Below are positions 1 to 7,772 of a DNA stretch of 51,643 nt, piece after piece. The stretch lies in the NCBI GenBank assembly GCA_016794305.1, contig JAEUKN010000009.1, forward strand, positions 1 through 51,643, read 5' to 3'. The DNA comes from Alphaproteobacteria bacterium. Lineage in GTDB: Bacteria > Pseudomonadota > Alphaproteobacteria > Micavibrionales > Micavibrionaceae. The stretch's first letter is position 1, and the number at the start of each line of letters is the position of its first letter. Under the pieces are notes generated by a model. The model searched no databases. It was not told the origin of the DNA and saw only the letters and a program-made list of their open reading frames with translations. The translations under genes were made by a program, and so were the position numbers.

Positions 1-703
1 CATTATGTACGTGCTCTCAACCGGGTGTGCATGGGCTTATGTCCCGAAAGATTTTCCCTCTAAAAGTACGCTTTATTGGTATTTTAGCAATTGGTCATAT
101 GACGGGACATTGGATAAAATTCACGATACGCTCTATGCGGCGTGCCGCGAAAAAGACGAACGAGATCCGACTCCAAGTGCGTGCGTGATCGATTCTCAAA
201 GCGTCAAATCGGCGGAAAAAGGGGGGCCAAAATTGACCCGCACGGATATGATGCGGGCAAGAAGATCAAAGGAAAAAAGAGACATGCGTTGGTCGACACG
301 ACGGGATTATTGATGAGCATTTTTGTGCACCCGGCGGATATTCAGGACCGCGACGGCGGCGTTATGCTGATGCAAAAAATGGGGTCCAAAAAGTTTCCGC
401 GATTGAAAAAGTTATTTGCCGATGGCGGGTATCGGGGGCCGAAATTTGCAGAGGCACTCAAGAAAATATTTTCAAATCTTAAGGTTGAAATTGTAAAAAG
501 ATCAGACAACGCCGAAGGGTTTGAAATCATCCCAAAACGATGGGTGGTTGAGAGGACTTTTGCCTGGCTCGGTCGGTGCAGAAGGTTGGCAAAAGATTGG
601 GAAAATCTCACCGCTCATGCCCTCGCTTTTGTCAAACTTGCCTCAATCCGCTTTATGCTCAGAAAGCTCTGTTCCCCTCAATAAACTTTTTAAATGGACT
701 CTT
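1..703 (+). mobile_element. IS5-family insertion sequence, right part
   Basis: The window opens inside an IS5-family element; its left end and the transposase N-terminus lie outside. The right end lies shortly after the transposase stop at 684. A repeat palindrome starts at 704, so the IS boundary is probably around 690-703. Because the left terminal repeat is not visible, neither the inverted repeat nor a target duplication can be confirmed. The transposase sequence resembles the IS427-like group, inferred from the EKGG...DPHGYDAGKKIKGKKRH stretch. Confidence 0.8.
2..684 (+). CDS. IS5-family (IS427-like) transposase, 5'-truncated by the window, two reading frames
   Basis: This DDE transposase would cut and join the ends of the host IS. 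The first frame (from the window edge to 313) has the N-terminal part with GCAWAYVPKDFP and the first catalytic Asp in VIDSQSVKSAEKGG. The second frame (open from about 142 to 684) continues with GYDAGKKIKGKKRHALVD, the second Asp in LFADGGYRGPKF and the catalytic Glu in VVERTFAWLGRCRRL. The frames overlap over an A5G6 run at 216-226. A -1 slip there joins EKGG to AKIDPHGYDAG and restores a normal family sequence. Such frameshifting is known in IS427-type elements, so the gene may be intact and not broken. The true start is upstream of the window. Confidence 0.85.
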
Positions 704-849
704 AGAGCCTGTTCATAATCTCGCTGCGGTTAAGGATTTTTGAGGTTTTTCGAGAACCGCATCGGATCGTACATAGATGTACGTGAGAAGCGGAAGCGCA
801 GAAATACCGTGAAAAGCCAACGCCAGAGTAGAGATACTGAACAGGTTCT
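704..849. repeat. MITE-like palindromic repeat, family X, copy 1
   Basis: This is a 146-bp element whose ends are inverted copies of AGAACCTGTTCATGATCTC (here with a few mismatches: AGAGCCTGTTCATAATCTC on the left, GAGATACTGAACAGGTTCT on the right). The interior is imperfectly palindromic around the core CGTACATAGATGTACG. Near-identical copies lie at 18995-19139 and 45440-45585. It abuts the right end of the IS, which may have inserted at its edge. It has no coding capacity. Confidence 0.85.
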
Positions 850-889
850 GAGCGGATTATACTTGGAATACTGAAGTGCTGGCCGGACT

Positions 890-933
890 ATTCTTCGATT
901 AACCGGCCTCCATCTAATCGCAAAATGGTCTAG
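890..933. repeat. Double-hairpin repeat, partial copy
   Basis: Only the second hairpin of the family described at 3866-3970 is present (CGATTAACCGGCCTCC...TAATCGCAAAATGG). It overlaps the 3' end of the minus-strand GGDEF gene by a few bases and follows the family X palindrome. Confidence 0.6.
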
Positions 934-1817
934 CCGGAGGCGCCGGGTAAGCCTTTAATAAAACGAGTAAGCTCACTCATCTCCTGATACTTACTGCTGC
1001 CGCCGCCCTCACTGATAATTCGTTCAATATCAATGTGCATATTGTGAATTAAATCTTCGAGCTGGTCACCCGGCACCGGTTCACACACAACCGAGGAGAG
1101 GCTAAAATCAGCCTTAAAAAAATCATGAAGCGTATCGTTAAAACGTGCCACAAACCGCAAGGCACCATTGGCATCGGCGTGTTTCAGACTCACTAAGAAT
1201 TCACCTTTTTCGCAATAATACCCGTCATCAAAAATGCGTATGGTTTTTTGTATGGATTGTGAGACCATTTGCAGGGCCTCTTCATTGACAAAATATCGCG
1301 GATCGTTAAACCTCATAATAACCAGTGAAAACGGCAAGCCACGCCGCGATCTGCGCTCTAATTCCTTTGCCAGATCCTCCATCATGACACTTTTATGCCG
1401 CAATCCCGTAAGCGGATCGCGCGCCGTGTCGGTGGTTAACAAGTCCCGCTCAATGCGCTGCAACCTGATCATAAAATCTTCGTAAATTTGCCACAATTCG
1501 TTGAATTCGGATTGGGGCGGGGGGATACGATTGGTGAGTATGTGCATCGCCTTATTGCGAATGAGCTCCTCCACCGACAACAATTCTTTTACGATGCGGG
1601 CATAACGTGTTTTGGATAAAACCTGTTCACTTTCTTCGCGTTCTGCCTGCGCATACGACAAACCGCTCATCAGCGCAGAAGGTGCAGGCTCCTTTTCCGG
1701 GGTGAAATCCTTGGGATAAATTAAGGCTCGGCCAAAATTTCCGACTTCATGCAGCATATTGCTGGATAGGCTTTCAATAAAGCGACGCAAATAGTTTTTT
1801 GACTCATCATCTTTCAT
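930..1817 (-). CDS. Degenerate GGDEF-domain protein
   Basis: The 295-residue protein has an N-terminal helical region (residues about 1-140) with no recognised sensor and a C-terminal GGDEF-like domain starting at DPLTGLRHKSVM (about residue 144). Active diguanylate cyclases make c-di-GMP from GTP using a metal-binding DxD and the GGDEF loop. Here the first site reads IMRFNDPRYF where DIDxFK is expected, and the loop reads EKGEF where GG(D/E)EF is expected. An RIFDD segment lies where the R(Y/D)xD region precedes the loop. I infer a catalytically inactive, possibly GTP- or c-di-GMP-sensing domain. The helical N-terminus followed by a LLT-x-DPLTGL junction is loosely like DgcZ. The start is supported by AAGGTTGAG upstream of the ATG. 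No transmembrane segment is seen. Confidence 0.75.
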   Translation of the reverse strand: MKDDESKNYLRRFIESLSSNMLHEVGNFGRALIYPKDFTPEKEPAPSALMSGLSYAQAEREESEQVLSKTRYARIVKELLSVEELIRNKAMHILTNRIPPPQSEFNELWQIYEDFMIRLQRIERDLLTTDTARDPLTGLRHKSVMMEDLAKELERRSRRGLPFSLVIMRFNDPRYFVNEEALQMVSQSIQKTIRIFDDGYYCEKGEFLVSLKHADANGALRFVARFNDTLHDFFKADFSLSSVVCEPVPGDQLEDLIHNMHIDIERIISEGGGSSKYQEMSELTRFIKGLPGASG

Positions 1818-1858
1818 AACTCAACCTTACCATAGAAACGCAAAATTTATATTAAAAT

Positions 1859-2452
1859 TTAGAAAAATACAGCTCGCCAACCTTGCTCATCTTGTGGGGT
1901 TGGTTCAAAAAATAACATCGTACAATTATGAATAGGGGGAATATCTATAGACAATAAGCGGCCCAAAGCATGAAAGACTCCGCCATGTGCCACGATCAGC
2001 GGGATTGTGGGAGACTCAGAAGACAAATTCATATCCGCCTGTGTTTTGTGGAGCAAACGGCGAAACGCCTCCAAAATCCGCGCATCCAATTGATCATAGC
2101 TTTCGCCGCCCGGTGGAATGATTCCGGCCTCAATATCTGCAATACACGCTCCCCAAGGGCGCACGCCCGACCATTCGCCCATCATATGTTCGCGTATATC
2201 CGGATCGGCTTCGCACGCCAATTGCAACACATCATTTAAAATCAGGGCCGTATCCCGCGCGCGTGACAGTGAACTGTGATAAATTTTACCGGCAGGATGC
2301 GGCATAAGGTGCAACCGCTGCGCCAGCTCAAGAGCCTGCTCGCGTCCCTTGGGCGTGAGAGGTGTATCCAGCTCCCCGCCCGCCACTAAATTTGCCACAT
2401 TGGCTTCGGATTCGCCGTGTCGCACCAGATAAAAGGGAACGCAAGGTAACAT
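1859..2452 (-). CDS. Histidine phosphatase family protein
   Basis: This is a 197-residue member of the phosphoglycerate-mutase-like histidine phosphatase superfamily. The phosphorylated His lies in LVRHGESEAN near the N-terminus. The family's other conserved segments follow: PLTPKGREQA, HSSLSRARDTA, MMGEWSG (the catalytic acid Glu region) and the second His in VAHGGVFHALG. The substrate cannot be told from sequence; cobC-like, phosphoglycerate mutase-like and general phosphatase roles are all possible. The ATG at 2452 is preferred to the in-frame TTG at 2470 because a GGTGGA stretch lies at suitable spacing before it. It lies 31 bp downstream of the ftsY stop, so co-transcription with ftsY is likely. 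Confidence 0.85.
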   Translation of the reverse strand: MLPCVPFYLVRHGESEANVANLVAGGELDTPLTPKGREQALELAQRLHLMPHPAGKIYHSSLSRARDTALILNDVLQLACEADPDIREHMMGEWSGVRPWGACIADIEAGIIPPGGESYDQLDARILEAFRRLLHKTQADMNLSSESPTIPLIVAHGGVFHALGRLLSIDIPPIHNCTMLFFEPTPQDEQGWRAVFF

Positions 2453-2483
2453 AGTATTTTTCCACCACAATAATTTTGTAGCT

Positions 2484-3662
2484 TTATAACCCTACCAAAG
2501 CCTGCGCGAATTGGTCGGCGTGGAAAGGTTGCAAATCCTCAATATCCTCACCAACCCCAATCGCGTAAATCGGCAGCGAGAATTTATCGGCCAGGGCTAC
2601 CACCACCCCGCCTTTGGCGGAACCGTCAAGTTTGGTGACAACCAAACCGGTTAACTTGACAATTTGGGAAAATGTTTCAACCTGTGAAATCGCATTTTGC
2701 CCCGTGGTGGCGTCCAGAACCAAAATGACCTCATGCGGGATGGTCGCATCTTTCTTTTTCAGCACGCGTGAGATTTTCTCCAATTCCGCCATCAAATTGG
2801 CTTTGTTATGGAGCCGCCCGGCCGTGTCGATCATTAAAATATCCGCCTGTTGCTCCAATGCTTTCTCATAGGCTTGAAAGGCGAGCGCCGCCGAGTCTGA
2901 GCCGATTTCACTGGAAATCAGCGGGCATTTGCAGCGATCCGCCCAGATTTTCAACTGTTCAATCGCGGCCGCGCGGAACGTATCCCCCGCCGCTAAAACC
3001 ACTTTCTTGTGATGTTTTGCGAAAAATTGATAGGCCAGTTTGCCAATGCTGGTGGTTTTGCCCACACCGTTCACGCCGCAAATCAAAAAGGTCAAGGGGC
3101 CGGTGCGGGCGCGGTCCAAATCCAGCTCCCGTTCGGATTTTCTCAGGATTTTGGCAATATCCTGCGCCAACGCCACCTGAACCTCGTGGGCCGAATTGTC
3201 CTTATCAAATTTTCGTTGACGCAGGCTCGCGACTAAAGAGGCCGCTGTTTGTGGCCCTAAATCGGCTTCGATTAACAAATCTTCAAGGGCGTTGAGCGTT
3301 TCCTCATCGGCGCGGCGTTTTGAAAATAAATCCCCCAATCCGCTGCCAATTTTATGGGATGATTTCGACAATCCTTCGGTCAAACGTGTCAGCCAACCGC
3401 CGCCCATTTGGCTTTTTTGCACCTTGAGTTCTTGTGCGCGCGTATTTTCGGGCACGACAGACCCCACAGGAATTTCTTCCAACTCATCAATCACTTCGCT
3501 TTCGGTTTCCAGCAATTCATGTTTTTCGAATTCCGGATCAAGGCTGGGGTCATACTCCACGGGCGGTTCAATCGCCGGTTCGTTTGGGTGATGGACGATT
3601 TTATCCTCGGCTTCTTCGCGTTCTTGTCGTTCATTTTTTGCTTTTTTACGCCAGAAAAACAT
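2484..3662 (-). CDS. ftsY: Signal recognition particle receptor FtsY
   Basis: FtsY is the GTPase receptor that docks ribosome-SRP complexes at the inner membrane for co-translational insertion. The 392-residue protein starts with a charged, acidic A region (about 1-90, rich in Glu), followed by the N domain and the GTPase G domain. Visible motifs are GVNGVGKTTSIGKLA (G1), DTFRAAAIEQL (the SRP-type insertion region), DTAGRLHNKANLM (G3), TKLDGSAKGG (G4) and GVGEDIEDLQPF at the C-terminus, all as expected. Length is normal. The ATG at 3662 has AAAGGCA upstream. It is the first gene of a short minus-strand run with the histidine phosphatase. Confidence 0.97.
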   Translation of the reverse strand: MFFWRKKAKNERQEREEAEDKIVHHPNEPAIEPPVEYDPSLDPEFEKHELLETESEVIDELEEIPVGSVVPENTRAQELKVQKSQMGGGWLTRLTEGLSKSSHKIGSGLGDLFSKRRADEETLNALEDLLIEADLGPQTAASLVASLRQRKFDKDNSAHEVQVALAQDIAKILRKSERELDLDRARTGPLTFLICGVNGVGKTTSIGKLAYQFFAKHHKKVVLAAGDTFRAAAIEQLKIWADRCKCPLISSEIGSDSAALAFQAYEKALEQQADILMIDTAGRLHNKANLMAELEKISRVLKKKDATIPHEVILVLDATTGQNAISQVETFSQIVKLTGLVVTKLDGSAKGGVVVALADKFSLPIYAIGVGEDIEDLQPFHADQFAQALVGL

Positions 3663-4033
3663 GTGTGTGCCTTTGTTTTGGGTGTTTTTGGGTTTTCATT
3701 AAGCTCTGAGCGGTTGTGACGAAGCCCCGAGATAAAATTATATCATAATATCAATGCCTTTTTTAGCATAGTTTTACCCCGCTAATCAATTACAGTCTCA
3801 TGAGGACTCAAAAAGGCCGGGCTATTGGCATTGAGTGACTTGAAATAGGAACTTTGCCTAATTTCCTAGACCATTTTTGGTTTAGGTAGACTCAAAAAAA
3901 TGGTCTAAGTATTTGTTTTGTTGCATTTTTTTACAATTAACCGGCTTCCACTTAATCGCAAAATGCTCTAATTTTCAATCAGCACATAAAATCAGGACTA
4001 GGAATTGGGCGCATTTTCGCCTAAAATTATTTT
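3663..4033. other. Intergenic region between ftsY and the XRE gene
   Basis: This 370-bp divergent region is AT-rich and holds one full double-hairpin repeat (3866-3970). The ftsY promoter must lie near 3670-3780, but no convincing -35/-10 pair was picked out. No other gene is seen. Confidence 0.6.
3866..3970. repeat. Double-hairpin intergenic repeat, copy A
   Basis: This is a bipartite element of about 105 bp. Hairpin 1 pairs TAGACCATTTTT with AAAAATGGTCTA. Hairpin 2 pairs GCATTTT..ATTAA with TTAAT..AAAATGC across a CCGGCTTCCAC loop. The two element ends (TAGACCATTTT and AAAATGCTCTA) are themselves nearly inverted. Related copies are at 4826-4934, 16311-16415 and 28828-28935, with a partial one at 890-933. 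Confidence 0.85.
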
Positions 4034-4363
4034 ATGGCCCCACCGCATTATCTGAAAGAAATACGTAAGCAAAGAAATATGACTCAGTCCGACCTGGCGG
4101 AGCTGGTGGGCACGACTCAGGAAACAATTCAGCGTCTGGAGTCCGGGCGGCGGCGATTAACCTATGATTGGATTTGTAAATTGGCGGACGGGTTGGGCGT
4201 TCACCCATCGGAAATCACGGAAGGGCCAAGCAAAACACAACCTCATGGTGATCGTGAAATCGCCATTCTCAACACGTACCGTACGTTGTCCGAACCGGAC
4301 CAGCGCAAATTTCGTACGTTGCTCTCACTTATCAGTAAAAATCCCCAACCCGAGGAGGAATAA
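4034..4363 (+). CDS. XRE-family transcriptional regulator
   Basis: This 109-residue protein has an N-terminal helix-turn-helix of the XRE/Cro type (residues about 7-62: IRKQRNMTQSDLAELVGTTQ, then IQRLESGRRRLTYDWICKLA). A short C-terminal tail of about 45 residues has no recognised domain. It presumably binds DNA as a dimer. The next gene is another XRE protein, and two palindromic operator-like sites lie between them. No strong ribosome binding site precedes the ATG. Nothing in the sequence identifies a prophage or a toxin partner, so its regulon is unknown. Confidence 0.85.
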   Translation: MAPPHYLKEIRKQRNMTQSDLAELVGTTQETIQRLESGRRRLTYDWICKLADGLGVHPSEITEGPSKTQPHGDREIAILNTYRTLSEPDQRKFRTLLSLISKNPQPEEE

Positions 4364-4412
4364 TTTTCTGAATCCGTAAAATCAACCGCTCTTTTAAACT
4401 TTCCCTAAAATT

Positions 4413-4427
4413 ATACCAAAATGGTAT
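4413..4427. promoter_or_regulatory. Operator-like palindrome 1
   Basis: ATACCAAAATGGTAT is an inverted repeat with ATACCA/TGGTAT arms. It is nearly identical to the site at 4444-4460, and the two starts are 32 bp apart (about three helical turns). It lies just upstream of the -35 box of the second XRE gene. Confidence 0.65.
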
Positions 4428-4433
4428 TTTTAC

Positions 4434-4462
4434 TTGCATGTCATATACCAATATGGTATAAA
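4434..4462 (+). promoter_or_regulatory. Promoter of second XRE gene, overlapped by an operator
   Basis: TTGCAT (4434-4439) and TATAAA (4457-4462) are separated by 17 bp and fit a sigma-70-type promoter. The spacer and the start of the -10 box are covered by the palindrome at 4444-4460, an arrangement typical of direct repression. Function is inferred. Confidence 0.6.
4444..4460. promoter_or_regulatory. Operator-like palindrome 2
   Basis: TATACCAATATGGTATA is a perfect 17-bp palindrome lying between the -35 and -10 boxes of the promoter at 4434-4462. A further half-like site, CTTGGTAT, lies at about 4478-4485. It is likely bound by one of the adjacent XRE proteins. Confidence 0.7.
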
Positions 4463-4500
4463 TAAGATACGGTGTAACTTGGTATATTTTGGAGCAGTTT

Positions 4501-4773
4501 ATGGAGCATAACAATATGACGGCGGATTTGACCCGCCACGCCAGTGAACGTGATAAATTGGCGGGCCAGCTCCTTAAAAAATATCGACAGGACTATAAAA
4601 TGTCACAAATAGATTTCGCCGCACGGATTGGGGTAAGTTTCCAGCAATTATATAAATACGAATCGGGACATAATCGACTGACCATTGGCCGTTTGATGGA
4701 TTGCTGCGATGTTTTGAATATCTCCGCACAGGAATTTATGGGCCGGCTTGAGCATTTCCCACATGATGGATAG
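4501..4773 (+). CDS. XRE-family transcriptional regulator, short
   Basis: A 90-residue protein, almost entirely a helix-turn-helix domain: GQLLKKYRQDYKMSQIDFAA, then RIGVSFQQLYKYESGHNRLT and a third helix segment. The arrangement LLKKYRQ...QxxFAxRIGVSxQQLxKYE is common in alphaproteobacterial Cro/CI-type regulators. The ATG at 4501 follows GGAG at 4491-4494 with 6-bp spacing, so it is preferred to the TTG 12 bp earlier. The promoter just upstream carries palindromic operators, suggesting self-control or control by the other XRE protein. Confidence 0.85.
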   Translation: MEHNNMTADLTRHASERDKLAGQLLKKYRQDYKMSQIDFAARIGVSFQQLYKYESGHNRLTIGRLMDCCDVLNISAQEFMGRLEHFPHDG

Positions 4774-4825
4774 TTTTCAACCTTTCTTTAACTTCCCTGC
4801 TTTATATCTAAAGAGTTACGATGGA

Positions 4826-4934
4826 CTAGACCATTCTTGGTTTGGGTGGACTCGAAAAAATGGTCTAAGTGTTTTTTTTGTCGCATTTTGCTACGATTAA
4901 CCGGCCTCCGCTTAATCGTAACAAAATGCTCTAG
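4826..4934. repeat. Double-hairpin intergenic repeat, copy B
   Basis: Same family as 3866-3970. Hairpin 2 is especially good: GCATTTTG-c-TACGATTAA pairs with TTAATCGTA-a-CAAAATGC. It ends about 24 bp before the acyl-CoA dehydrogenase start, so it could lie in that gene's 5' leader. Confidence 0.85.
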
Positions 4935-4957
4935 GGCGTTATTGATAAGGAATTCAG

Positions 4958-6763
4958 ATGCAGTACAAAGCTCCGCTCAATCACATTCAATTTATTTTAC
5001 AAGAAGTTCTGGATTTACAGGATTTGTGCAAGCTTCCTTATTTTCAGGAGTTTGAGCCGTCATTGGTCCAAAATTTTATCTCTGAAGCTGCGGCCTATTG
5101 TGAGGAATTTTTACTTCCGCTCAATCAGATATCAGACAGCCAGGGCTGTCATTTGGATCAAAATCAGGTCAAAACGCCGGATGGATTTCGTGAAGCCTAT
5201 CAGAAATTTATAGAATTGGGTTGGCCGGCGGCGGGTACGGATCCTGCCTATGGTGGAATGAAAACGCCCTACGTCGTTTTGCTGATGATGGCGGAGTTTT
5301 TATCTTCAACAAACTTAGCATTCGGCATGTATCCCGGTCTCTCGAAGGCGGCTTATAAAGCCCTCACTTTGCATGGATCGGAGGAGCTAAAGGCCACCTA
5401 TCTGCCTAAAATTATTTCCGGTGAATGGACCGGGACGATGTGTTTGACCGAACCGCAATGCGGGACTGACCTCTCTCTCATTGCGACTAAGGCATTGCCG
5501 CGAGGGGATGGGTCATATAGCCTCACCGGATCGAAAATTTTTATCTCCGCCGGTGATCATGATTTAAGTGAGAATATTATTCATTTGGTATTGGCGAAAT
5601 TGCCCGATGCGCCTAAGGGGGCCAAGGGAATCTCCCTCTTTATTGTCCCCAAATTCTTGCCCAGTGATATGAGCCGGAATCAGGTGAAATGCAGTGCCAT
5701 CGAACATAAAATGGGGCTGAATGGCTCGGCGACATGCTCTCTTGAATTCGAGGGAGCACAAGGTTGGTTGGTGGGAAAACCTCATCATGGCTTGGAAGCT
5801 ATGTTCACTATGATGAATAATGCTCGATTAAGTGTGGCCATGCAAGGGTTAGGAGCTGCCGAAATCGCGCAGCAAAATGCCACGATTTATGCATCAGAGC
5901 GAGTCCAGATGCGCAGCCTGAGCGGACCAAAGAATCCTGCCGCCAATGCCGATCCGATTTTGGTGCATGCCGATGTGCGCCGCATGATCCTCACGGGGAA
6001 GGCATTTTGTGAAGGGGCACGCGCTTTGTCGTGTTGGGCGGCCATGGAAATTGATATGGCCGAACATCATCCTGATCCCTTCAGGCGCGCGCAGGCCGAT
6101 GATCTTGTGGCCTTACTGACCCCAATTCTTAAAGCCTATCAGACCGATATGGGCTTTGATGTGGCCAATTTGGCCATTCAGGTTTATGGTGGGCATGGCT
6201 ATATTAAGGACTATGGCATTGAGCAATTGGCCCGCGATGTACGGGTTGCGAGTATATATGAAGGCACCAACGGTATTCAGGCGCTTGATCTGGTCGGGCG
6301 CAAAATGGGTAAAGACTATGGCCGCGTGTTGCGCAGCTTCTTTCATCCGGTTCAGGAATTTATCGCGCGCAATAGCGATCATCCCGTTTTGAAAACTCAT
6401 ATGGGTTTGCTGGCGAAATCATTTGCCAAGTTGCAACAGGCGAGTGCCACCATCGCCCTCAAATCACTCAAGAATCCTGACGAAGCCGGGGCGGCAGCCA
6501 CAGATTATTTACGGCTCTTTGCCCTGGTCGCCATGGCCTATATGTGGATGAAGATGGCGGTGGTGGCTGTTGAAAAACTGGGCAAAAACCGTTCCGATGG
6601 AAATACTGCGCCCCAATTTCCCCCGCAATTTTATGCGGCGCGGTTAAAATTGGCGCGATTTTTTATGGAACGCATGCTCCCCGAAGCCGAATCCCGTTTT
6701 CGCATGGTGATGGCGGGGGGTGAGAGCATGATGGAGCCCAGTGCGGAAGAGTTTTTCTTATAA
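4958..6763 (+). CDS. Acyl-CoA dehydrogenase, long (about 600-residue) type
   Basis: This FAD enzyme oxidises an acyl-CoA to the enoyl-CoA and passes electrons to ETF. The 601-residue length, with an extra C-terminal domain, places it in the long subfamily that includes DmdC and AcdA-like enzymes. Visible elements are the FAD-binding segments MCLTEPQCGTDLS and GSKIFISAGDHD, the central IEHKMGLNGSATC, and [13 protein letters not shown] near residue 430, which carries the expected catalytic Glu. An AAGGA ribosome site precedes the ATG. A paralogue lies at 20724-22490 with ETF-QO. The acyl substrate cannot be told; fatty-acyl or methylmercaptopropionyl-CoA are both possible. It is convergent with pssA, with only 14 bp between stops. 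Confidence 0.93.
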   Translation: MQYKAPLNHIQFILQEVLDLQDLCKLPYFQEFEPSLVQNFISEAAAYCEEFLLPLNQISDSQGCHLDQNQVKTPDGFREAYQKFIELGWPAAGTDPAYGGMKTPYVVLLMMAEFLSSTNLAFGMYPGLSKAAYKALTLHGSEELKATYLPKIISGEWTGTMCLTEPQCGTDLSLIATKALPRGDGSYSLTGSKIFISAGDHDLSENIIHLVLAKLPDAPKGAKGISLFIVPKFLPSDMSRNQVKCSAIEHKMGLNGSATCSLEFEGAQGWLVGKPHHGLEAMFTMMNNARLSVAMQGLGAAEIAQQNATIYASERVQMRSLSGPKNPAANADPILVHADVRRMILTGKAFCEGARALSCWAAMEIDMAEHHPDPFRRAQADDLVALLTPILKAYQTDMGFDVANLAIQVYGGHGYIKDYGIEQLARDVRVASIYEGTNGIQALDLVGRKMGKDYGRVLRSFFHPVQEFIARNSDHPVLKTHMGLLAKSFAKLQQASATIALKSLKNPDEAGAAATDYLRLFALVAMAYMWMKMAVVAVEKLGKNRSDGNTAPQFPPQFYAARLKLARFFMERMLPEAESRFRMVMAGGESMMEPSAEEFFL

Positions 6764-6777
6764 AGGCTTCAGGGTTG

Positions 6778-7719
6778 CTATAGGACAGACTGGTCCAGAG
6801 GTTTCCTGTCATCATCCTCCGCCGTTGGGGCGACCTCAATCTCATTGATCCCGAAGGCAAGGGAGGAAATATCCTCGGTTTGATGCTCATACTGGCGTTC
6901 CATCTGCCGATAGTGACGAAACACAATCGGGATGGAGATCAGATACCCACCCGTAATCAGGGTCAAAGTCACCCACGGCGCATTAATCAGTGCCGCAATC
7001 AACAAGGTCAGAGCCCCCATGAGCGGCACTGCCATACGGTCGGGAAGTTTGAGATATTTGAGCGATCCTGTGGGCAGGCGGCTGACCATTAAGGACGCCA
7101 CAAAAATCGCCCAGAGTGCCACCAGCGGATTGGCAAAGCGAAATTCATCAAACGCATTGGGAAACATGAGCCAGATATAAAGCGGCATCATCACCAATCC
7201 TGCGCCCGCCGGGCTGGGGACGCCTGTAAAATACCGCTTTTTCCATTGCGGCGTATCCTCGGTATGATTGGCCGCCACATTAAATCGTGCCAGCCGCAGC
7301 GCCGTCGCCACAGGAAAAACGACCGAGGCCATCCAGCCCAATTTTCCCGCGTCAACCATCACCCAATTATGCAACAAAATCGCGGGTGCCACGCCAAAGG
7401 CGAGAAAGTCGGAAAGCGAGTCCAGCTGGGCTCCAAACTCACTCTGGGCCTTGAGTAACCGCGCCACCGCCCCATCCAGAACATCCAACACTCCGGCGGC
7501 GACAATTAATAAAATGGCGGCTTCAAAATCCCCCATAATCGCCTTTTGAATGCTAGTGACACCGGCGATGAGGGCCATCATTGTAATCAAGCTCGGCACG
7601 ATCTTGCTCAGGCTGATCAATCTGACGCGGCGCTTGGAAGCAGTCGGCTTAGACGCAGTGGACGAAGCCCCGTTAAGGGGGGCATCATTTTCAGGTTCAG
7701 GTGATACGAAGCCGGGCAT
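6778..7719 (-). CDS. pssA: CDP-diacylglycerol--serine O-phosphatidyltransferase
   Basis: PssA makes phosphatidylserine from CDP-diacylglycerol and L-serine at the inner membrane; Psd then decarboxylates it to phosphatidylethanolamine. The CDP-alcohol phosphotransferase signature is present: DVLDGAVARLL...GAQLDSLSDF. Several hydrophobic segments span residues about 35-270, and a polar C-terminal tail of about 40 residues follows. The ATG at 7719 is chosen over the ATG at 7734 because AGGGG lies 6 bp upstream of it; the predicted product is then 313 residues. It lies 53 bp downstream of psd on the same strand, the usual psd-pssA operon order. Confidence 0.93.
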   Translation of the reverse strand: MPGFVSPEPENDAPLNGASSTASKPTASKRRVRLISLSKIVPSLITMMALIAGVTSIQKAIMGDFEAAILLIVAAGVLDVLDGAVARLLKAQSEFGAQLDSLSDFLAFGVAPAILLHNWVMVDAGKLGWMASVVFPVATALRLARFNVAANHTEDTPQWKKRYFTGVPSPAGAGLVMMPLYIWLMFPNAFDEFRFANPLVALWAIFVASLMVSRLPTGSLKYLKLPDRMAVPLMGALTLLIAALINAPWVTLTLITGGYLISIPIVFRHYRQMERQYEHQTEDISSLAFGINEIEVAPTAEDDDRKPLDQSVL

Positions 7720-7772
7720 AATCGGACCCCTCATTATAATTTAAGTATAGACGCGAAAATCATCAGTAAAAA

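Noticed and set aside
2768..3295. 175-codon plus-strand frame opposite ftsY
   Set aside because: Pro/Arg-rich antisense frame over the conserved GTPase domain; no independent support.
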